A DNA stretch of 64,000 nucleotides from Halisarca cf. caerulea. Lineage: Eukaryota > Porifera > Demospongiae > Chondrillida > Halisarcidae. The translations under genes were made by a program, and so were the position numbers. Position 1 is the first letter of the stretch; the number at the start of each line of letters is the position of its first letter. Positions 1-14,500 of the stretch are shown here, piece after piece. The notes below the pieces were generated by a model. The model saw only the letters and a program-made list of their open reading frames with translations. It was not told the origin of the DNA and searched no databases. The stretch lies in the NCBI GenBank assembly GCA_963170055.1, contig CAUJGJ010000371.1:3157011-3221010 (forward strand). The letters run 5' to 3'.

Positions 1-1525
1 CAAAAGTAGTTTAAATACTTTGCAAATTTAAAATCTTGCTATTTATTCGTTTTAAAAATACTTTGTTCACTTTCTGAGATGTTTGAATTTTGACTATTTC
101 ATGCTCTTCTTAATTTTAAAGTAATGTTTCTAACGTTCGTATTTCCAAAAGTTGTTTAAATACTTTGCAAATTTAAAATCTTGCTATTTGTTCGTTATAA
201 AAATACTTTGTTCACTTTCTGCGATGTTTGAATTTTGACTATTTTATGCTCTTCTTAATTTTAAAGTAAAGTTTCTAACGTTCTTATTTCCAAAAGTTGT
301 TTAAATACTTTGCAAAATTAAAATCTTGCTATTTGTTCGTTATAAAAGTACTTTGTTCACTTTCTGCGATGTTTGAATTTTGACTATTTCATGCTCTTCT
401 TAATTTTAAAGTAATGTTTCTAACGTTCTTATTTCCAAAAGTTGTTTAAATACTTTGCAAATTTAAAATCTTGCTATTTGTTCGTTTTAAAAATACTTTG
501 TTCACTTTCTGAGATGTTTGAATTTTGACTATTTCATGCTCTTCTTAATTTTAAAGTAATGTTTCTAACGTTCTTATTTCCAAAAGTAGTTTAAATACTT
601 TGCAAATTTAAAATCTTGCTATTTATTCGTTTTAAAAATACTTTGTTCACTTTCTTAGATGTTTGAATTTTGACTATTTCATGCTCTTCTTAATTTTAAA
701 GTAATGTTTCTAACGTTCGTATTTCCAAAAGTTGTTTAAATACTTTGCAAATTTAAAATCTTGCTATTTGTTCGTTTTAAAAATACTTTGTTCACTTTCT
801 GAGATGTTTGAATTTTGACTATTTCATGCTCTTCTTAATTTTAAAGTAATGTTTCTAACGTTCTTATTTCCAAAAGTTGTTTAAATACTTTGCAAATTTA
901 AAATCTTGCTATTTGTTCGTTTTAAAAATACTTTGTTCATTTTCTGAGATGCTTGAATTTTGACTATTTCATGCTCTTCTTAATTTTAAAGTAATGTTTC
1001 TAACGTTCTTATTTCCAAAAGTTGTTTAAATACTTTGCAAATTTAAAATCTTGCTATTTGTTCGTTATAAAAATACTTTGTTCACTTTCTGAGATGTTTG
1101 AATTTTGACTATTTCATGCTCTTCTTAATTTTAAAGTAATGTTTCTAACGTTCTTATTTCCAAAAGTTGTTTAAATACTTTGCAAATTTAAAATCTTGCT
1201 ATTTGTTCGTTATAAAAATACTTTGTTCACTTTCTGAGATGTTTGAATTTTGACTATTTCATGCTCTTCTTAATTTTAAAGTAATGTTTCTAACGTTCTT
1301 ATTTCCAAAAGTAGTTTAAATACTTTGCAAATTTAAAATCTTGCTATTTGTTCGTTATAAAAATACTTTGTTCACTTTCTGAGATGTTTGAATTTTGACT
1401 ATTTCATGCTCTTCTTAATTTTAAAGTAATGTTTCTAACGTTCTTATTTCCAAAAGTTGTTTAAATACTTTGCAAATTTAAAATCTTGCTATTTGTTCGT
1501 TTTAAAAATACTTTGTTCACTTTCT

Positions 1526-4280
1526 GAGGTGTTTGAATTTTGACTATTTCATGCTCTTCTTAATTTTAAAGTAATGTTTGTAACGTTCTTATTTCCAAAA
1601 GTAGTTTAAATACTTTGCAAATTTAAAATCTTGCTATTTGTTCGTTTTAAAAATACTTTGTTCACTTTCTGCGATGTTTGAATTTTGACTATTTCATGCT
1701 CTTCTTAATTTTAAAGTAATGTTTGTAACGTTTTTATTTCTAAAAGTAGTTTAAATACTTTGCAAATTTAAAATCTTGCTATTTGTTCGTTATAAAAATA
1801 CTTTGTTCACTTTCTGAGATGTTTGAATTTTGACTATTTCATGCTCTTCTTAATTTTAAAGTAATGTTTCTAACGTTCTTATTTCCAAAAGTTTTTTAAA
1901 TACTTTGCAAATTTAAAATCTTGCTATTTGTTCGTTTTAAAAATACTTTGTTCACTTTCTGAGGTGTTTGAATTTTGACTATTTCATGCTCTTCTTAATT
2001 TTAAAGTAATGTTTGTAACGTTCTTATTTCCAAAAGTAGTTTAAATACTTTGCAAATTTAAAATCTTGCTATTTGTTCGTTTTAAAAATACTTTGTTCAC
2101 TTTCTGCGATGTTTGAATTTTGACTATTTCATGCTCTTCTTAATTTTAAAGTAATGTTTGTAACGTTTTTATTTCTAAAAGTAGTTTAAATACTTTGCAA
2201 ATTTAAAATCTTGCTATTTGTTCGTTATAAAAATACTTTGTTCACTTTCTGAGATGTTTGAATTTTGACTATTTCATGCTCTTCTTAATTTTAAAGTAAT
2301 GTTTCTAACGTTCTTATTTCCAAAAGTAGTTTAAATACTTTGCAAATTTAAAATCTTGCTATTTGTTCGTTATAAAAGTACTTTGTTCACTTTCTGCGAT
2401 GTTTGAATTTTGACTATTTCATGCTCTTCTTAATTTTAAAGTAATGTTTCTAACGTTCTTATTTCCAAAAGTTGTTTAAATACTTTGCAAATTTAAAATC
2501 TTGCTATTTGTTCGTTATAAAAATACTTTGTTCACTTTCTGAGATGTTTGAATTTTGACTATTTCATGCTCTTCTTAATTTTAAAGTAATGTTTCTAACG
2601 TTCTTATTTCCAAAAGTTGTTTAAATACTTTGCAAATTTAAAATCTTGCTATTTGTTCGTTATAAAAATACTTTGTTCACTTTCTGAGATGTTTGAATTT
2701 TGACTATTTCATGCTCTTCTTAATTTTAAAGTAATGTTTCTAACGTTCTTATTTCCAAAAGTTGTTTAAATACTTTGCAAATTTAAAATCTTGCTATTTG
2801 TTCGTTTTAAAAATACTTTGTTCACTTTCTGAGGTGTTTGAATTTTGACTATTTCATGCTCTTCTTAATTTTAAAGTAATGTTTCTAACGTTCTTATTTC
2901 CAAAAGTAGTTTAAATACTTTGCAAATTTAAAATCTTGCTATTTGTTCGTTATAAAAATACTTTGTTCACTTTCTGAGATGTTTGAATTTTGACTATTTC
3001 ATGCTCTTCTTAATTTTAAAGTAATGTTTCTAACGTTCTTATTTCCAAAAGTTGTTTAAATACTTTGCAAATTTAAAATCTTGCTATTTGTTCGTTTTAA
3101 AAATACTTTGTTCACTTTCTGAGGTGTTTGAATTTTGACTATTTCATGCTCTTCTTAATTTTAAAGTAATGTTTGTAACGTTCTTATTTCCAAAAGTAGT
3201 TTAAATACTTTGCAAATTTAAAATCTTGCTATTTGTTCGTTTTAAAAATACTTTGTTCACTTTCTGCGATGTTTGAATTTTGACTATTTCATGCTCTTCT
3301 TAATTTTAAAGTAATGTTTGTAACGTTTTTATTTCTAAAAGTAGTTTAAATACTTTGCAAATTTAAAATCTTGCTATTTGTTCGTTATAAAAATACTTTG
3401 TTCACTTTCTGAGATGTTTGAATTTTGACTATTTCATGCTCTTCTTAATTTTAAAGTAATGTTTCTAACGTTCTTATTTCCAAAAGTTGTTTAAATACTT
3501 TGCAAATTTAAAATCTTGCTATTTGTTCGTTTTAAAAATACTTTGTTCACTTTCTGAGGTGTTTGAATTTTGACTATTTCATGCTCTTCTTAATTTTAAA
3601 GTAATGTTTGTAACGTTCTTATTTCCAAAAGTAGTTTAAATACTTTGCAAATTTAAAATCTTGCTATTTGTTCGTTTTAAAAATACTTTGTTCACTTTCT
3701 GCGATGTTTGAATTTTGACTATTTCATGCTCTTCTTAATTTTAAAGTAATGTTTCTAACGTTCTTATTTCCAAAAGTTGTTTAAATACTTTGCAAATTTA
3801 AAATCTTGCTATTTGTTCGTTATAAAAATACTTTGTTCACTTTCTGAGATGTTTGAATTTTGACTATTTCATGCTCTTCTTAATTTTAAAGTAATGTTTC
3901 TAACGTTCTTATTTCCAAAAGTTGTTTAAATACTTTGCAAATTTAAAATCTTGCTATTTGTTCGTTATAAAAATACTTTGTTCACTTTCTGAGATGTTTG
4001 AATTTTGACTATTTCATGCTCTTCTTAATTTTAAAGTAATGTTTCTAACGTTCTTATTTCCAAAAGTTGTTTAAATACTTTGCAAATTTAAAATCTTGCT
4101 ATTTGTTCGTTTTAAAAATACTTTGTTCACTTTCTGAGGTGTTTGAATTTTGACTATTTCATGCTCTTCTTAATTTTAAAGTAATGTTTGTAACGTTCTT
4201 ATTTCCAAAAGTAGTTTAAATACTTTGCAAATTTAAAATCTTGCTATTTGTTCGTTTTAAAAATACTTTGTTCACTTTCT
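1526..4280 (+). repeat. Sat1 higher-order pattern: marker pairs 3 monomers apart, repeated at 11 monomers
   Basis: Marker variants recur at exact multiples of the monomer. CTGAGGTG monomers have GAGGT at 1,526, 1,961, 2,831, 3,121, 3,556 and 4,136. The pair 1,526/1,961 (435 bp, 3 monomers) recurs as 3,121/3,556, 1,595 bp (11 monomers) later. The linked variant ACGTTTTTATTTCTAAAAG at about 1,731, 2,166 and 3,326 keeps the same spacings. This shows block-wise amplification, not independent mutation. The block edges are approximate. Confidence 0.7.
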
Positions 4281-7102
4281 GCGATGTTTGAATTTTGACT
4301 ATTTCATGCTCTTCTTAATTTTAAAGTAATGTTTGTAACGTTCTTATTTCCAAAAGTTGTTTAAATACTTTGCAAATTTAAAATCTTGCTATTTGTTCGT
4401 TATAAAAATACTTTGTTCACTTTCTGAGATGTTTGAATTTTGACTATTTCATGCTCTTCTTAATTTTAAAGTAATGTTTCTAACGTTCTTATTTCCAAAA
4501 GTTGTTTAAATACTTTGCAAATTTAAAATCTTGCTATTTGTTCGTTATAAAAATACTTTGTTCACCTTCTGAGATGTTTGAATTTTGACTATTTCATGCT
4601 CTTCTTAATTTTAAAGTAATGTTTCTAACGTTCTTATTTCCAAAAGTAGTTTAAATACTTTGCAAATTTAAAATCTTGCTATTTGTTCGTTATAAAAGTA
4701 CTTTGTTCACTTTCTGCGATGTTTGAATTTTGACTATTTCATGCTCTTCTTAATTTTAAAGTAATGTTTCTAACGTTCTTATTTCCAAAAGTAGTTTAAA
4801 TACTTTGCAAATTTAAAATCTTGCTATTTGTTCGTTATAAAAATACTTTGTTCACCTTCTGAGATGTTTGAATTTTGACTATTTCATGCTCTTAATTTTA
4901 AAGTAATGTTTCTAACGTTCTTATTTCCAAAAGTTGTTTAAATACTTTGCAAATTTAAAATCTTGCTATTTGTTCGTTATAAAAATACTTTGTTCACTTT
5001 CTGAGATGTTTGAATTTTGACTATTTCATGCTCTTCTTAATTTTAAAGTAATGTTTCTAACGTTCTTATTTCCAAAAGTTGTTTAAATACTTTGCAAATT
5101 TAAAATCTTGCTATTTGTTCGTTTTAAAAATACTTTGTTCACTTTCTGAGATGTTTGAATTTTGACTATTTCATGCTCTTCTTAATTTTAAAGTAATGTT
5201 TCTAACGTTCTTATTTCCAAAAGTAGTTTAAATACTTTGCAAATTTAAAATCTTGCTATTTGTTCATTATAAAAATACTTTGTTCACTTTCTGAGATGTT
5301 TGAATTTTCACTATTTCATGCTCTTCTTAATTTTAAAGTAATGTTTCTAACGTTCTTATTTCCAAAAGTAGTTTAAATACTTTGCAAATTTAAAATCTTG
5401 CTATTTATTCGTTTTAAAAATACTTTGTTCACTTTCTGAGATGTTTGAATTTTGACTATTTCATGCTCTTCTTAATTTTAAAGTAATGTTTCTAACGTTC
5501 GTATTTCCAAAAGTTGTTTAAATACTTTGCAAATTTAAAATCTTGCTATTTGTTCGTTATAAAAATACTTTGTTCACTTTCTGCGATGTTTGAATTTTGA
5601 CTATTTCATGCTCTTCTTAATTTTAAAGTAATGTTTCTAACGTTCTTATTTCCAAAAGTTGTTTAAATACTTTGCAAAATTAAAATCTTGCTATTTGTTC
5701 GTTATAAAAATACTTTGTTCACTTTCTGAGATGTTTGAATTTTGACTATTTCATGCTCTTCTTAATTTTAAAGTAATGTTTCTAACGTTCTTATTTCCAA
5801 AAGTTGTTTAAATACTTTGCAAATTTAAAATCTTGCTATTTGTTCGTTTTAAATATACTTTGTTCATTTTCTGAGATGCTTCAATTTTGACTATTTCATG
5901 CTCTTCTTAATTTTAAAGTAAAGTTTTTAACGTTCTTATTTCCAAAAGTAGTTTAAATACTTTGCAAATTTAAAATCTTGCTATTTGTTCGTTTTAAAAA
6001 TACTTTGTTCACTTTCTGAGATGTTTGAATTTTGACTATTTCATGCTCTTCTTAATTTTAAAGTAATGTTTCTAACGTTCTTATTTCCAAAAGTTGTTTA
6101 AATACTTTGCAAATTTAAAATCTTGCTATTTGTTCGTTTTAAAAATACTTTGTTCATTTTCTGAGATGCTTGAATTTTGACTATTTCATGCTCTTTTTAA
6201 TTTTAAAGTAATGTTTCTAACGTTCTTATTTCCAAAAGTTGTTTAAATACTTTGCAAATTTAAAATCTTGCTATTTGTTCGTTTTAAATATACTTTGTTC
6301 ATTTTCTGAGATGCTTGAATTTTGACTATTTCATGCTCTTCTTAATTTTAAAGTAAAGTTTCTAACGTTCTTATTTCCAAAAGTAGTTTAAATACTTTGC
6401 AAATTTAAAATCTTGCTATTTGTTCGTTTTAAAAATACTTTGTTCACTTTCTGAGATGTTTGAATTTTGACTATTTCATGCTCTTCTTAATTTTAAAGTA
6501 ATGTTTCTAACGTTCTTATTTCCAAAAGTTGTTTAAATACTTTGCAAATTTAAAATCTTGCTATTTGTTCGTTTTAAAAATACTTTGTTCATTTTCTGAG
6601 ATGCTTGAATTTTGACTATTTCATGCTCTTCTTAATTTTAAAGTAATGTTTCTAACGTTCTTATTTCCAAAAGTTGTTTAAATACTTTGCAAATTTAAAA
6701 TCTTGCTATTTGTTCGTTTTAAAAATACTTTGTTCACTTTCTGAGATGTTTGAATTTTGACTATTTCATGCTCTTCTTAATTTTAAAGTAATGTTTCTAA
6801 CGTTCTTATTTCCAAAAGTAGTTTAAATACTTTGCAAATTTAAAATCTTGCTATTTGTTCATTATAAAAATACTTTGTTCACTTTCTGAGATGTTTGAAT
6901 TTTCACTATTTCATGCTCTTCTTAATTTTAAAGTAATGTTTCTAACGTTCTTATTTCCAAAAGTAGTTTAAATACTTTGCAAATTTAAAATCTTGCTATT
7001 TATTCGTTTTAAAAATACTTTGTTCACTTTCTGAGATGTTTGAATTTTGACTATTTCATGCTCTTTTTAATTTTAAAGTAATGTTTCTAACGTTCGTATT
7101 TC

Positions 7103-8842
7103 CAAAAGTTGTTTAAATACTTTGCAAATTTAAAATCTTGCTATTTGTTCGTTATAAAAATACTTTGTTCACTTTCTGCGATGTTTGAATTTTGACTATT
7201 TCATGCTCTTCTTAATTTTAAAGTAATGTTTCTAACGTTCTTATTTCCAAAAGTTGTTTAAATACTTTGCAAAATTAAAATCTTGCTATTTGTTCGTTAT
7301 AAAAATACTTTGTTCACTTTCTGAGATGTTTGAATTTTGACTATTTCATGCTCTTCTTAATTTTAAAGTAATGTTTCTAACGTTCTTATTTCCAAAAGTT
7401 GTTTAAATACTTTGCAAATTTAAAATCTTGCTATTTGTTCGTTTTAAATATACTTTGTTCATTTTCTGAGATGCTTGAATTTTGACTATTTCATGCTCTT
7501 CTTAATTTTAAAGTAAAGTTTCTAACGTTCTTATTTCCAAAAGTAGTTTAAATACTTTGCAAATTTAAAATCTTGCTATTTGTTCGTTTTAAAAATACTT
7601 TGTTCACTTTCTGAGATGTTTGAATTTTGACTATTTCATGCTCTTCTTAATTTTAAAGTAATGTTTCTAACGTTCTTATTTCCAAAAGTTGTTTAAATAC
7701 TTTGCAAATTTAAAATCTTGCTATTTGTTCGTTTTAAAAATACTTTGTTCATTTTCTGAGATGCTTGAATTTTGACTATTTCATGCTCTTCTTAATTTTA
7801 AAGTAATGTTTCTAACGTTCTTATTTCCAAAAGTTGTTTAAATACTTTGCAAATTTAAAATCTTGCTATTTGTTCGTTATAAAAATACTTTGTTCACTTT
7901 CTGAGATGTTTGAATTTTGACTATTTCATGCTCTTCTTAATTTTAAAGTAATGTTTCTAACGTTCGTATTTCCAAAAGTTGTTTAAATACTTTGCAAATT
8001 TAAAATCTTGCTATTTGTTCGTTATAAAAATACTTTGTTCACTTTCTGCGATGTTTGAATTTTGACTATTTCATGCTCTTCTTAATTTTAAAGTAATGTT
8101 TCTAACGTTCTTATTTCCAAAAGTTGTTTAAATACTTTGCAAAATTAAAATCTTGCTATTTGTTCGTTATAAAAATACTTTGTTCACTTTCTGAGATGTT
8201 TGAATTTTGACTATTTCATGCTCTTCTTAATTTTAAAGTAATGTTTCTAACGTTCTTATTTCCAAAAGTTGTTTAAATACTTTGCAAATTTAAAATCTTG
8301 CTATTTGTTCGTTTTAAATATACTTTGTTCATTTTCTGAGATGCTTGAATTTTGACTATTTCATGCTCTTCTTAATTTTAAAGTAAAGTTTCTAACGTTC
8401 TTATTTCCAAAAGTAGTTTAAATACTTTGCAAATTTAAAATCTTGCTATTTGTTCGTTTTAAAAATACTTTGTTCACTTTCTGAGATGTTTGAATTTTGA
8501 CTATTTCATGCTCTTCTTAATTTTAAAGTAATGTTTCTAACGTTCTTATTTCCAAAAGTTGTTTAAATACTTTGCAAATTTAAAATCTTGCTATTTGTTC
8601 GTTTTAAAAATACTTTGTTCATTTTCTGAGATGCTTGAATTTTGACTATTTCATGCTCTTCTTAATTTTAAAGTAATGTTTCTAACGTTCTTATTTCCAA
8701 AAGTTGTTTAAATACTTTGCAAATTTAAAATCTTGCTATTTGTTCGTTATAAAAATACTTTGTTCACTTTCTGAGATGTTTGAATTTTGACTATTTCATG
8801 CTCTTCTTAATTTTAAAGTAATATTTCTAACGTTCTTATTTC
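7103..8842 (+). repeat. Sat1 HOR: two 6-mer units of 870 bp
   Basis: An ordered set of six monomer types (CTGCGAT; GCAAAATTAAAAT; TTTTAAATATAC with GAGATGCTTG; GTAGTTT; a second GAGATGCTTG; GTTATAAAA) runs 7,103-7,972 and repeats 7,973-8,842. Related copies of the same order begin at 5,508 (with extra monomers) and 11,743. The monomer preceding 7,103 carries the rare variants TATTTATTCG and CGTTCGTATTTCC, shared with monomers at 1, 581, 5,363 and 39,290. Confidence 0.8.
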
Positions 8843-11800
8843 CAAAAGTAGTTTAAATACTTTGCAAATTTAAAATCTTGCTATTTGTTCCTTATAAAAA
8901 TACTTTGTTCACTTTCTGCGATGTTTGAATTTTGACTATTTCATGCTCTTCTTAATTTTAAAGTAATGTTTGTAACGTTTTTATTTCTAAAAGTAGTTTA
9001 AATACTTTGCAAATTTAAAATCTTGCTATTTGTTCGTTATAAAAATACTTTGTTCACTTTCTGAGATGTTTGAATTTTGACTATTTCATGCTCTTCTTAA
9101 TTTTAAAGTAATGTTTCTAACGTTCTTATTTCCAAAAGTAGTTTAAATACTTTGCAAATTTAAAATCTTGCTATTTGTTCGTTATAAAAATACTTTGTTC
9201 ACTTTCTGAGATGTTTGAATTTTGACTATTTCATGCTCTTCTTAATTTTAAAGTAATGTTTCTAACGTTCTTATTTCCAAAAGTTGTTTAAATACTTTGC
9301 AAATTTAAAATCTTGCTATTTGTTCGTTTTAAAAATACTTTGTTCACTTTCTGAGGTGTTTGAATTTTGACTATTTCATGCTCTTCTTAATTTTAAAGTA
9401 ATGTTTCTAACGTTCTTATTTCCAAAAGTAGTTTAAATACTTTGCAAATTTAAAATCTTGCTATTTGTTCATTATAAAAATACTTTGTTCACTTTCTGAG
9501 ATGTTTGAATTTTGACTATTTCATGCTCTTCTTAATTTTAAAGTAATGTTTCTAACGTTCTTATTTCCAAAAGTAGTTTAAATACTTTGCAAATTTAAAA
9601 TCTTGCTATTTGTTCGTTTTAAAAATACTTTGTTCACTTTCTGCGATGTTTGAATTTTGACTATTTCATGCTCTTCTTAATTTTAAAGTAATGTTTGTAA
9701 CGTTTTTATTTCTAAAAGTAGTTTAAATACTTTGCAAATTTAAAATCTTGCTATTTGTTCGTTATAAAAATACTTTGTTCACTTTCTGAGATGTTTGAAT
9801 TTTGACTATTTCATGCTCTTCTTAATTTTAAAGTAATGTTTCTAACGTTCTTATTTCCAAAAGTAGTTTAAATACTTTGCAAATTTAAAATCTTGCTATT
9901 TGTTCGTTATAAAAGTACTTTGTTCACTTTCTGCGATGTTTGAATTTTGACTATTTCATGCTCTTCTTAATTTTAAAGTAATGTTTCTAACGTTCTTATT
10001 TCCAAAAGTTGTTTAAATACTTTGCAAATTTAAAATCTTGCTATTTGTTCGTTATAAAAATACTTTGTTCACTTTCTGAGATGTTTGAATTTTCACTATT
10101 TCATGCTCTTCTTAATTTTAAAGTAATGTTTCTAACGTTCTTATTTCCAAAAGTTGTTTAAATACTTTGCAAATTTAAAATCTTGCTATTTGTTCGTTAT
10201 AAAAATACTTTGATCACTTTCTGAGATGTTTGAATTTTAACTATTTCATGCTCTTCTTAATTTTAAAGTAATGTTTCTAACGTTCTTATTTCCAAAAGTA
10301 GTTTAAATACTTTGCAAATTTAAAATCTTGCTATTTGTTCGTTATAAAAATACTTTGTTCACTTTCTGAGATGTTTGAATTTTCACTATTTCATGCTCTT
10401 CTTAATTTTAAAGTAATGTTTGTAACGTTCTTATTTCCAAAAGTAGTTTAAATACTTTGCAAATTTAAAATCTTGCTATTTGTTCGTTTTAAAAATACTT
10501 TGTTCACTTTCTGCGATGTTTGAATTTTGACTATTTCATGCTCTTCTTAATTTTAAAGTAATGTTTGTAACGTTTTTATTTCTAAAAGTAGTTTAAATAC
10601 TTTGCAAATTTAAAATCTTGCTATTTGTTCGTTATAAAAGTACTTTGTTCACTTTCTGCGATGTTTGAATTTTGACTATTTCATGCTCTTCTTAATTTTA
10701 AAGTAATGTTTCTAACGTTCTTATTTCCAAAAGTTGTTTAAATACTTTGCAAATTTAAAATCTTGCTATTTGTTCGTTATAAAAATACTTTGTTCACTTT
10801 CTGAGATGTTTGAATTTTCACTATTTCATGCTCTTCTTAATTTTAAAGTAATGTTTCTAACGTTCTTATTTCCAAAAGTTGTTTAAATACTTTGCAAATT
10901 TAAAATCTTGCTATTTGTTCGTTATAAAAATACTTTGTTCACTTTCTGAGATGTTTGAATTTTGACTATTTCATGCTATTCTTAATTTTAAAGTAATGTT
11001 TCTAACGTTCTTATTTCCAAAAGTTGTTTAAATACTTTGCAAATTTAAAATCTTGCTATTTGTTCGTTATAAAAATACTTTGTTCACTTTCTGAGATGTT
11101 TGAATTTTGACTATTTCATGCTCTTCTTAATTTTAAAGTAATGTTTCTAACGTTCTTATTTCCAAAAGTTGTTTAAATACTTTGCAAATTTAAAATCTTG
11201 CTATTTGTTCGTTATAAAAATACTTTGTTCACTTTCTGAGATGTTTGAATTTTGACTATTTCATGCTCTTCTTAATTTTAAAGTAATGTTTCTAACGTTC
11301 TTATTTCCAAAAGTTGTTTAAATACTTTGCAAATTTAAAATCTTGCTATTTGTTCGTTTTAAAAATACTTTGTTCACTTTCTGAGATGTTTGAATTTTGA
11401 CTATTTCATGCTCTTCTTAATTTTAAAGTAATGTTTCTAACGTTCTTATTTCCAAAAGTAGTTTAAATACTTTGCAAATTTAAAATCTTGCTATTTGTTC
11501 ATTATAAAAATACTTTGTTCACTTTCTGAGATGTTTGAATTTTCACTATTTCATGCTCTTCTTAATTTTAAAGTAATGTTTCTAACGTTCTTATTTCCAA
11601 AAGTAGTTTAAATACTTTGCAAATTTAAAATCTTTCTATTTATTCGTTTTAAAAATACTTTGTTCACTTTCTGAGATGTTTGAATTTTGACTATTTCATG
11701 CTCTTCTTAATTTTAAAGTAATGTTTCTAACGTTCGTATTTCCAAAAGTTGTTTAAATACTTTGCAAATTTAAAATCTTGCTATTTGTTCGTTATAAAAA

Positions 11801-14500
11801 TACTTTGTTCACTTTCTGCGATGTTTGAATTTTGACTATTTCATGCTCTTCTTAATTTTAAAGTAATGTTTCTAACGTTCTTATTTCCAAAAGTTGTTTA
11901 AATACTTTGCAAAATTAAAATCTTGCTATTTGTTCGTTATAAAAATACTTTGTTCACTTTCTGAGATGTTTGAATTTTGACTATTTCATGCTCTTCTTAA
12001 TTTTAAAGTAATGTTTCTAACGTTCTTATTTCCAAAAGTTGTTTAAATACTTTGCAAATTTAAAATCTTGCTATTTGTTCGTTTTAAATATACTTTGTTC
12101 ATTTTCTGAGATGCTTGAATTTTGACTATTTCATGCTCTTCTTAATTTTAAAGTAAAGTTTCTAACGTTCTTATTTCCAAAAGTAGTTTAAATACTTTGC
12201 AAATTTAAAATCTTGCTATTTGTTCGTTTTAAAAATACTTTGTTCACTTTCTGAGATGTTTGAATTTTGACTATTTCATGCTCTTCTTAATTTTAAAGTA
12301 ATGTTTCTAACGTTCTTATTTCCAAAAGTTGTTTAAATACTTTGCAAATTTAAAATCTTGCTATTTGTTCGTTTTAAAAATACTTTGTTCATTTTCTGAG
12401 ATGCTTGAATTTTGACTATTTCATGCTCTTCTTAATTTTAAAGTAATGTTTCTAACGTTCTTATTTCCAAAAGTTGTTTAAATACTTTGCAAATTTAAAA
12501 TCTTGCTATTTGTTCGTTATAAAAATACTTTGTTCACTTTCTGAGATGTTTGAATTTTGACTATTTCATGCTCTTCTTAATTTTAAAGTAATGTTTCTAA
12601 CGTTCTTATTTCCAAAAGTTGTTTAAATACTTTGCAAATTTAAAATCTTGCTATTTGTTCGTTATAAAAATACTTTGTTCACTTTCTGAGATGTTTGAAT
12701 TTTGACTATTTCATGCTCTTCTTAATTTTAAAGTAATATTTCTAACGTTCTTATTTCCAAAAGTAGTTTAAATACTTTGCAAATTTAAAATCTTGCTATT
12801 TGTTCCTTATAAAAATACTTTGTTCACTTTCTGCGATGTTTGAATTTTGACTATTTCATGCTCTTCTTAATTTTAAAGTAATGTTTGTAACGTTTTTATT
12901 TCTAAAAGTAGTTTAAATACTTTGCAAATTTAAAATCTTGCTATTTGTTCGTTATAAAAATACTTTGTTCACTTTCTGAGATGTTTGAATTTTGACTATT
13001 TCATACTCTTCTTAATTTTAAAGTAATGTTTCTAACGTTCTTATTTCCAAAAGTAGTTTAAATACTTTGCAAATTTAAAATCTTGCTATTTGTTCGTTAT
13101 AAAAATACTTTGTTCACTTTCTGAGATGTTTGAATTTTGACTATTTCATGCTCTTCTTAATTTTAAAGTAATGTTTCTAACGTTCTTATTTCCAAAAGTT
13201 GTTTAAATACTTTGCAAATTTAAAATCTTGCTATTTGTTCGTTTTAAAAATACTTTGTTCACTTTCTGAGGTGTTTGAATTTTGACTATTTCATGCTCTT
13301 CTTAATTTTAAAGTAATGTTTCTAACGTTCTTATTTCCAAAAGTAGTTTAAATACTTTGCAAATTTAAAATCTTGCTATTTGTTCATTATAAAAATACTT
13401 TGTTCACTTTCTGAGATGTTTGAATTTTGACTATTTCATGTTCTTCTTAATTTTAAAGTAATGTTTCTAACGTTCTTATTTCCAAAAGTAGTTTAAATAC
13501 TTTGCAAATTTAAAATCTTGCTATTTGTTCGTTTTAAAAATACTTTGTTCACTTTCTGCGATGTTTGAATTTTGACTATTTCATGCTCTTCTTAATTTTA
13601 AAGTAATGTTTGTAACGTTTTTATTTCTAAAAGTAGTTTAAATACTTTGCAAATTTAAAATCTTGCTATTTGTTCGTTATAAAAATACTTTGTTCACTTT
13701 CTGAGATGTTTGAATTTTGACTATTTCATGCTCTTCTTAATTTTAAAGTAATGTTTCTAACGTTCTTATTTCCAAAAGTAGTTTAAATACTTTGCAAATT
13801 TAAAATCTTGCTATTTGTTCGTTATAAAAGTACTTTGTTCACTTTCTGCGATGTTTGAATTTTGACTATTTCATGCTCTTCTTAATTTTAAAGTAATGTT
13901 TCTAACGTTCTTATTTCCAAAAGTTGTTTAAATACTTTGCAAATTTAAAATCTTGCTATTTGTTCGTTATAAAAATACTTTGTTCACTTTCTGAGATGTT
14001 TGAATTTTCACTATTTCATGCTCTTCTTAATTTTAAAGTAATGTTTCTAACGTTCTTATTTCCAAAAGTTGTTTAAATACTTTGCAAATTTAAAATCTTG
14101 CTATTTGTTCGTTATAAAAATACTTTGATCACTTTCTGAGATGTTTGAATTTTAACTATTTCATGCTCTTCTTAATTTTAAAGTAATGTTTCTAACGTTC
14201 TTATTTCCAAAAGTAGTTTAAATACTTTGCAAATTTAAAATCTTGCTATTTGTTCGTTATAAAAATACTTTGTTCACTTTCTGAGATGTTTGAATTTTCA
14301 CTATTTCATGCTCTTCTTAATTTTAAAGTAATGTTTCTAACGTTCTTATTTCCAAAAGTTGTTTAAATACTTTGCAAATTTAAAATCTTGCTATTTGTTC
14401 GTTTTAAAAATACTTTGTTCACTTTCTGCGATGTTTGAATTTTGACTATTTCATGCTCTTCTTAATTTTAAAGTAATGTTTGTAACGTTTTTATTTCTAA
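7973..14500 (+). repeat. Sat1 segmental duplication, offset 26-27 monomers
   Basis: The segment from 7,973 to about 10,580 is repeated from 11,743 to about 14,500. The offset is 3,770 bp (26 monomers) at the start and becomes 3,915 bp (27 monomers) after one extra monomer near 12,468. Shared rare markers include TTCCTTATAA (8,891 and 12,806), GAGGTG (9,353 and 13,268) and the BclI-type TTTGATCAC (10,211 and 14,126). A few differences between copies show this duplication is older than the 24-mer duplication at 31,468. Confidence 0.8.
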